A stretch of DNA of 64,000 bases from an uncultured Duncaniella sp. (GTDB taxonomy: Bacteria > Bacteroidota > Bacteroidia > Bacteroidales > Muribaculaceae): contig CAJUSW010000008.1 of NCBI GenBank assembly GCA_910589485.1, forward strand, positions 115,997 through 179,996. Direction: 5' to 3'. Numbering within the stretch: position 1 is the first letter of the stretch; every line of letters starts with the position of its first letter. Below the pieces are notes generated by a model. That model made no database searches and was not told the origin of the DNA. It worked only from the letters and a program-made list of their open reading frames with translations. The position numbers and the translations under genes are program-made. Positions 59,526 to 64,000 of the stretch are shown one piece after another.

Positions 59526-62420
59526 TTACTTGTTCTCGAGTATGCGTTCGAGGGTCAAGGGATCGACAAGAACCTGGCGCGGTTTGCCTCCCTGGGAGGG
59601 GCCTACGATACCGGCTGCCTCCATCTGGTCCATGATCTTTCCGGCACGGTTGTAGCCGATGGAGTAGCGACGCTGGAGAGATGAGGTGGAGGCAGTATCG
59701 GTGGATACCACGAGGCGCGCGCACTCGTCGAAGAGCGGGTCGCGGTCGCCGAGCGAGGCCACAGAGGCGGTGTCGCCACCTTCGGGGATATACTCGGGGA
59801 GGTCGTAGGCATGATCATAGCCCACCTGACCGTCGATGAAGTCGCAGACGGCTGTAACCTCGGGGGTGTCGATGAAGGCACATTGCACGCGGTCGATCTT
59901 GCCGTTGTTGCTGAAGAGCATGTCGCCACGACCGATGAGCTGGTTGGCGCCGGGACGGTCGATGATGGTGCGTGAGTCGACCATCTGGAACACGCGGAAG
60001 GCGATGCGGCCGGGGAAGTTGGCCTTGATGACACCAGTGATGACGTTGGTGGAGGGGCGCTGGGTGGCGAGAATCATGTGTATGCCCACGGCTCGTGCCA
60101 TCTGGGCGATACGGGCGATGGGGGTCTCGACCTCCTTGCCAGCGGTGATGATGAGGTCGGCAAACTCGTCGACGATCACTACTATATAAGGGAGGTAGCG
60201 GTGTCCGCGCTCGGGGTTGAGGGCGTGGCGCACGAAGCGTTCGTTGTACTCCTTGACGTTGCGCATCTGGGCATCCTTGAGGAGGGCGTAGCGGTTTTCC
60301 ATCTCGACGCAGAGGGAGTTGAGTGTGGCCACCACCTTGGAGGGATCGGTGATGATGGCGTCCTCTTCATCGGGGAGCTTGGCAAGATAGTGGCGCTCGA
60401 GCTTGGCGTAGAGGCTGAACTCGACCTTCTTGGGGTCGATCATCACGAATTTCAGTTCGGCGGGGTGTTTCTTGTAGAGGAGTGATGCGATGATGGCGTT
60501 GAGGCCTACTGATTTACCCATACCGGTGGCTCCGGCCACGAGGAGGTGGGGCATCTTGGTGAGGTCGGCCATGTAGACATCGTTGGAAACGGTGCGACCG
60601 ATGGCCATGGGGAGCTCCATGTGGGTGTTCTGGAACTTCTCGCTTTCGAGCACGGAGCGCATCGATACTGTCTGGGGGTCTTTGTTGGGGACCTCAATAC
60701 CGATGGTACCGCGTCCGGGGATAGGAGCGATGATGCGTATGCCGAGAGCCGCGAGGCTTAGAGCGATGTCGTCCTCGAGGTTCTTGATCTTGGAGATCCT
60801 GACACCCTCGGCCGGAATGATCTCGTAGAGGGTGACGGTGGGGCCTACAGTGGCCTTGATATGGGAGATGGCTATGCCGTAGTCGCTGAGGGTCTTGGTG
60901 ATACGGGCGTTGTTCTCGTCCATCTCGGTGGCATCCACGCTCATGCGGCTCTCCACATTATTAAGGAGGTCGAGACTCGGGAACTCGAATCTTGACAGAT
61001 CGGCGCGGGGATCATAGAGGGGACGGTCGCGGGGATCGATGGCTTGCGGGTCGCGGGCAGAGGATCCGGGGAAGAGGGGGGTGATCTCCTCCTCTTCGAT
61101 TTCGGGCTCGGACTCGGGAGCCTGTTCCTCTGAGTCGGCATCGCTTTCGTCGTAGTCCTCAGGGGCGGTAGTCTCAGTGGCAGTGTCGGCGGGGGTGGAG
61201 AAGAGGGAGCCGAGGCCCTTGGCGATGACGGGATCGTCGGTATCGTCCTGAGCGGGGGTGTGGACGGTCTCGGATGCCGTGGAGTCGGCGGGAATGAGTT
61301 CGGTGGAAGCAACGGGGGCTGGGGTGACGGTTGCCGGGGTTGCCACGACAGGGGCGGGTTCGGCCGGAGTTGTGACAGCAGGAGTGGCGGGTTGAGATTT
61401 GCTCTGCTCCTTGGCACGGGCCATTGCGGCTGCTTCGGCTTTGAGGCGATCGTTCTCGGCCTTGAGGCGCTGTACCTCGGCGTTGGTCTCGGTCTCGATG
61501 CGGAGGGCCTGGGCTTTTGCCTCGGCTTCGGCACGCTTGGCTTCACGGCGGGCATGGCGGGTGGCCTGCTTGTCGCGGTAGCCGTCGAGGCTGTGGTTGA
61601 CTGTATGCCAGCCGTTTTTCAGTTCATTGAGGTAGAGCATGACTACCATTGATCCGAGTATGAGGCTGATGGTGAGAGCACCCCAGAAGCCGGAGTAGGC
61701 TATGAGGCGCTCGTTGAGGAGCTGGCCGTGGAGGCCTCCCCAATATACGGGGGATGCTATCTCGTAGGTGACGAGGCCCATTATAACCGACAGGGCAACT
61801 GTGGTGAGGAGACACCGCATGGTCATGCCCCAGAAGCCTGGGCGGTAGACGCCGAGCATGGAGAGTCCGCATGCGCCGATGTAGAAGATGAGGATGAAGG
61901 CTCCGAGGCCTACCCAGTCGTAGATGAGTGTGTGGGCCAAAAGTGCTCCGAATTTTCGGCCGGCATTTTCGTACATTTCCAGATCGAGTTCGCCGTTGAG
62001 GATAGCGCTCTGGTCGGACCCGATGGTGAAGAAGTAGGAACAGCACACGACGAAGGAGTAGGCGGCGAAGAAAAAGAGGATTATGCCGAGGAACTTGAAT
62101 GTCCTCATGCTCCTGATACCGTCGAGGATGGCGTTGAGGGCTGTGAACCTTTTGGGGCGGGCGTTGGCCGGCGTTTCGGCTTCAGCCTGTGCGGAAGCTG
62201 TGGCCACGGTGCCGTTGACGCCGGCGGCGCGGGCTGCGGTATTGTCTACGGGAGCCGAGGGGGTGCGATAGGTGTCGTGTGACGGGGCTTCGGAGGAGGA
62301 TATGTCGGACCTTTGATCGGTGGTGTCGTCGTAGCGACGAGGATTCAGCATTTCCTCCGGATCAAAGGATGCGGTGTCGGAGAATGAAGATTCGTCGATG
62401 GGGGAATATGGGTTAGGCAT
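59526..62420 (-). CDS. ftsK: DNA translocase FtsK/SpoIIIE
   Basis: A 964-residue septal DNA pump. N-terminal membrane segments lie at about residues 110-270. An acidic, Pro/Ala-rich linker containing a charged coiled-coil stretch (KQATRHARREAKRAEAEAKA) covers about 285-480. The RecA-like motor has Walker A LLVAGATGMGKSVGLNAII, VIVDEFADLI (Walker B) and ATQRPSTNVITGVIKANFPGRIAFRV. The C-terminal winged helix (RRYSIGYNRAGKIMDQMEAAGIVGP) reads KOPS-type sequences. The promoter lies 23 bp upstream, and the lolA-like gene follows after 80 bp. Confidence 0.97.
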   Translation of the reverse strand: MPNPYSPIDESSFSDTASFDPEEMLNPRRYDDTTDQRSDISSSEAPSHDTYRTPSAPVDNTAARAAGVNGTVATASAQAEAETPANARPKRFTALNAILDGIRSMRTFKFLGIILFFFAAYSFVVCCSYFFTIGSDQSAILNGELDLEMYENAGRKFGALLAHTLIYDWVGLGAFILIFYIGACGLSMLGVYRPGFWGMTMRCLLTTVALSVIMGLVTYEIASPVYWGGLHGQLLNERLIAYSGFWGALTISLILGSMVVMLYLNELKNGWHTVNHSLDGYRDKQATRHARREAKRAEAEAKAQALRIETETNAEVQRLKAENDRLKAEAAAMARAKEQSKSQPATPAVTTPAEPAPVVATPATVTPAPVASTELIPADSTASETVHTPAQDDTDDPVIAKGLGSLFSTPADTATETTAPEDYDESDADSEEQAPESEPEIEEEEITPLFPGSSARDPQAIDPRDRPLYDPRADLSRFEFPSLDLLNNVESRMSVDATEMDENNARITKTLSDYGIAISHIKATVGPTVTLYEIIPAEGVRISKIKNLEDDIALSLAALGIRIIAPIPGRGTIGIEVPNKDPQTVSMRSVLESEKFQNTHMELPMAIGRTVSNDVYMADLTKMPHLLVAGATGMGKSVGLNAIIASLLYKKHPAELKFVMIDPKKVEFSLYAKLERHYLAKLPDEEDAIITDPSKVVATLNSLCVEMENRYALLKDAQMRNVKEYNERFVRHALNPERGHRYLPYIVVIVDEFADLIITAGKEVETPIARIAQMARAVGIHMILATQRPSTNVITGVIKANFPGRIAFRVFQMVDSRTIIDRPGANQLIGRGDMLFSNNGKIDRVQCAFIDTPEVTAVCDFIDGQVGYDHAYDLPEYIPEGGDTASVASLGDRDPLFDECARLVVSTDTASTSSLQRRYSIGYNRAGKIMDQMEAAGIVGPSQGGKPRQVLVDPLTLERILENK

Positions 62421-62442
62421 ACTTAGAGGGTGTTTTGAAAAG

Positions 62443-62474
62443 CAAAGTTAATGATTTAGATTTGCAAATTCAAA
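62443..62474 (-). promoter_or_regulatory. Promoter of ftsK
   Basis: Minus strand: TTTG (62474-62471), 20 bp and TAACTTTG (62450-62443). Confidence 0.82.
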
Positions 62475-62648
62475 CTTTTCGACTATAAATCGGATGGGGA
62501 ATGTGACAAGAATCAGTGATGAATTTAGATGGGGTGACGGGTGAACATAGGGGAGGCGGACTGCGTTTTCTTAATAGGCGTGTGTGAGTGCCGGGCTCAT
62601 GTCGGCTTGCCATGCCGTGAAACGAAACAAATACAAACAGTTATAGAT

Positions 62649-63152
62649 ATGAAAAAGATAGGTATATTCTATGGTTCCACTACAGGTACCACTAAGGAAG
62701 TGGCTGAGCAGATAGCTGATTGTCTCGGCGTTGATGAGGCTGATGTGCATGATGTGGCATCGACGGCTCCGTCGGCAGTGGGCGATTACGATGTGCTTGT
62801 GATAGGCGCGAGCACGTGGGGCGCGGGTGATCTGCAGGATGATATGGCTACGTTCCTTGACGGTGTGCAGTCGCTCGACCTGAGAGGTAAAGAGGTGGCA
62901 ATATTCGGTTGCGGTGATGATTCGATGAGGGATACGTTCTGTAATTCAGTGGGTGAGATATATCACAAGCTTCATGCTACGCATCCCGATTTTATCGGTC
63001 CGTTCAATAATGAGGGGTTTGAATATAACCACTCGGAGAGTGATGTAAAGGGTATGATAGTAGGTCTTTGCATCGATAATGTCAACCATGCAGACGAGAC
63101 TTTGTCGCGTATCAGGGAGTGGTGTGCTGATATAAAGCAGGAAATTTGTTAG
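62649..63152 (+). CDS. fldA: Flavodoxin
   Basis: A 167-residue FMN electron carrier. The phosphate-binding loop IFYGSTTGTTKEVAEQIA starts at residue 5. FMN-contacting loops are IGASTWGAGDLQDD and IFGCGDDSMRDTFCNSVG, the latter with the long-chain flavodoxin insert. I choose the ATG at 62649, which places the loop at the N-terminus; the in-frame extension from 62541 has no homology. No clear Bacteroidetes promoter is visible upstream in the 228 bp separating it from ftsK. Confidence 0.95.
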   Translation: MKKIGIFYGSTTGTTKEVAEQIADCLGVDEADVHDVASTAPSAVGDYDVLVIGASTWGAGDLQDDMATFLDGVQSLDLRGKEVAIFGCGDDSMRDTFCNSVGEIYHKLHATHPDFIGPFNNEGFEYNHSESDVKGMIVGLCIDNVNHADETLSRIREWCADIKQEIC

Positions 63153-63168
63153 AAAATGTGAAATATAC

Positions 63169-63199
63169 TTGTCTTTATGGGAATTTTTGCTTAAATTTG
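63169..63199 (+). promoter_or_regulatory. Promoter of rpmH
   Basis: TTG (63169-63171), 20 bp and TAAATTTG (63192-63199), giving a leader of about 38 nt. Confidence 0.82.
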
Positions 63200-63242
63200 C
63201 ACCTCAAAATGTGGAATAACAAAAAATAAACCATATACGGCA

Positions 63243-63398
63243 ATGAAAAGAACATTTCAACCTTCTAACAGAAAGAGAGTTAACAAGCACGGTTTCCGTG
63301 CCCGCATGGCTACCCCCGATGGCCGCAAGGTGCTTTCGCGCCGTCGCGCCAAAGGTCGTCTCCGTCTTACCGTTTCCAGCTCAATCGGCGGAAAGTAA
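63243..63398 (+). CDS. rpmH: 50S ribosomal protein L34
   Basis: A 51-residue basic ribosomal protein. It begins MKRTFQPSNRKRVNKHGFRA and continues with RMATPDGRKVLSRRRAKGR, the hallmark L34 sequence. It has its own promoter and a strong terminator. The usual neighbours in many other bacteria (rnpA, yidC, dnaA) are absent on the visible side. The C-terminal extension LRLTVSSSIGGK is slightly longer than in proteobacteria. Confidence 0.98.
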   Translation: MKRTFQPSNRKRVNKHGFRARMATPDGRKVLSRRRAKGRLRLTVSSSIGGK

Positions 63399-63421
63399 TA
63401 CACAGAAATAAGAAATTATTG

Positions 63422-63467
63422 CCGAGGGTTGTAGGGTGTAATGTCCTGCAACCCTCGGTGGTTTTTT
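63422..63467 (+). terminator. Terminator of rpmH
   Basis: A 14-bp stem (63422-63435 with 63445-63458, one G-U pair) is followed by TGG and six Ts. Confidence 0.93.
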
Positions 63468-63480
63468 GTGTTTGGGTTTA

Positions 63481-63540
63481 GACCAGAGATCTAAGGATCA
63501 AGTATAGAGGGGAAAGTATAGAGTATAGGGATTAGATTAT
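63481..63540 (+). repeat. Dispersed repeat, copy B
   Basis: GACCAGAGATCTAAGGATCA followed by the core at 63501-63538. The core differs by one base from copy A at 49777 and by one base from copy C. Same orientation as copy C. Confidence 0.85.
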
Positions 63541-63774
63541 TAGAGCAGGTGGTAATGGTATATTGGTGGGGTATAGGAGGTTAGCGAGGGTGGATGCGGT
63601 GATTTATAGGACGTCTTCGACGCCCGATTTGGTATATGTTTCATTTTCCCCACGCCTCACCTGTCGGCGCAAATCTTGCCCTGACGGGCGATTTGCTTGT
63701 CAGGCTCGTGGTGGGGCTATAACAACATCGCCCCTTCGGGGCTTATTTGGCGGTTAAGCCCCTGATGTGGGGTG
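63541..63774. other. Structured non-coding segment bounded by direct repeats
   Basis: A stretch of about 234 bp between repeat copies B and C. It contains a strong hairpin (GCAAATC-TT-GCCC-TGAC-GGGC-GATTTGC, 63669-63696) and a second one (GCCCC-TTC-GGGGC, 63730-63742), then another CCCC/GGGG pairing. It looks like an intergenic repeat cassette or a remnant of a small non-autonomous element; no credible gene. Confidence 0.5.
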
Positions 63775-63836
63775 GACCAGAGATGTAAAGGTCAAGTATA
63801 GAGGGAAAAGTATAGAGTATAGGGATTAGATTTTTA
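63775..63836 (+). repeat. Dispersed repeat, copy C
   Basis: GACCAGAGATGTAAAGGTCA followed by the core at 63795-63832. Directly followed by the degenerate copy D. Confidence 0.85.
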
Positions 63837-63888
63837 GACCAGAGATCTATAGATTAAGTATAGATGTAGACTATAGGTCCAGAGATCT
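63837..63888 (+). repeat. Dispersed repeat, degenerate copy D
   Basis: GACCAGAGATCTATAGATTA then AGTATAGATGTAGACTATA, ending in GGTCCAGAGATCT. A diverged tandem neighbour of copy C. Bases 63889-64000 hold no gene or structure that I can support. Confidence 0.65.
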
Positions 63889-64000
63889 TTTTATAGATAT
63901 AATGGCTCCTGCCCGTCACGGGTGAGAGTCATTGTTTCTGTAATAATTGTAGCAGTATGTCAAGGGGCTCTTGCCGAGCTGTTGGGGAGTTTATAGGTTT

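Noticed and set aside
59446..59724. N-terminal extension of the LolA-like protein by 93 residues
   Set aside because: The extension overlaps the end of ftsK, is Arg/Pro-rich shadow sequence and would hide the signal peptide that starts at the ATG at 59445.
63563..63757. 64-aa frame between the repeat copies near the right end
   Set aside because: It lies across hairpins and repeats, has no ATG and no protein-like composition; more likely a non-coding cassette.
63481..63888. CRISPR-like array
   Set aside because: The repeat copies are unevenly spaced, diverge in length and one is in a distant intergenic region; no cas genes are present.

Overview
The window is chromosomal DNA from a member of the Bacteroidota, order Bacteroidales. 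The gene content best fits a gut Muribaculaceae-like organism, but that family-level placement is inference. The supporting evidence is: SusC/SusD/SusE/SusF genes, a type IX sortase PorU, a FeoA-FeoB fusion, DUF4493/PCMD surface lipoproteins, the ilvD-ilvB-ilvN-thioesterase-ilvC order, and about ten copies of the Bacteroidetes promoter (TTTG or TTG, 19-20 bp, TAnnTTTG). Genes mostly lack Shine-Dalgarno sequences. No phage, insertion sequence, CRISPR array or rRNA was found.

Layout. 1-4.2 kb: 3' end of gapdh, a small-RNA-like transcription unit, and uvrA. 4.2-10.7 kb (minus strand): an operon of three secreted lipoproteins with DUF4493-type N-termini, preceded by a leader with a striking inverted repeat. 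10.7-16.9 kb (minus): trigger factor, fmt, porU and tRNA-Leu(UAA). 17-22 kb (plus): DUF4494, the PLP-homeostasis protein YggS, a NeuC/LegG-type epimerase, a CBS-nucleotidyltransferase (PtmE-like), obgE and yraN. 22.1-24.5 kb (minus): SDR, Gfo/Idh oxidoreductase and a CMP-sugar synthetase; with NeuC and PtmE these form a split, incomplete nonulosonic-acid (sialic/legionaminic-type) pathway. 24.7-30.8 kb (plus): isoleucine/valine operon. 30.8-32.1 kb (minus): NAD kinase and an ACT-only protein. 32.2-35.0 kb (plus): pdxJ and the ExbB-ExbD-TonB energy transducer. 35.0-42.9 kb (plus): a SusCDEF glycan-import locus with a roughly 470-nt structured leader and no glycosidase or regulator beside it. 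43.0-46.5 kb (plus): DUF3737, a MalY/PatB C-S lyase and a MATE pump. 46.6-49.4 kb: feoAB and the convergent ssb. 49.8-54.7 kb (minus): a CapA-like protein, folD, ffh, panD and panC. 54.8-62.4 kb: recR (plus), then on the minus strand an LTA-synthase-like enzyme, a GNAT acetyltransferase, trxB, a LolA-like protein and ftsK. 62.6-64 kb (plus): flavodoxin, rpmH (L34), then non-coding DNA with several copies of a dispersed repeat.

How the parts work together. ExbB-ExbD-TonB would energise SusC. The SusCDEF lipoproteins, the DUF4493 lipoproteins, the LolA-like carrier and PorU all concern building or loading the outer membrane. The rest is mainly housekeeping (DNA repair and segregation, protein targeting, cofactor and amino-acid synthesis). 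The most interesting non-standard items are: the arginine-alanine site shared by the three DUF4493 lipoproteins at the place where fimbrillins are cleaved, the inverted repeat in their leader, two orphan small transcription units, the long susC leader, the split nonulosonate cassette, and a dispersed repeat that supplies the stop codon of the capA-like gene.
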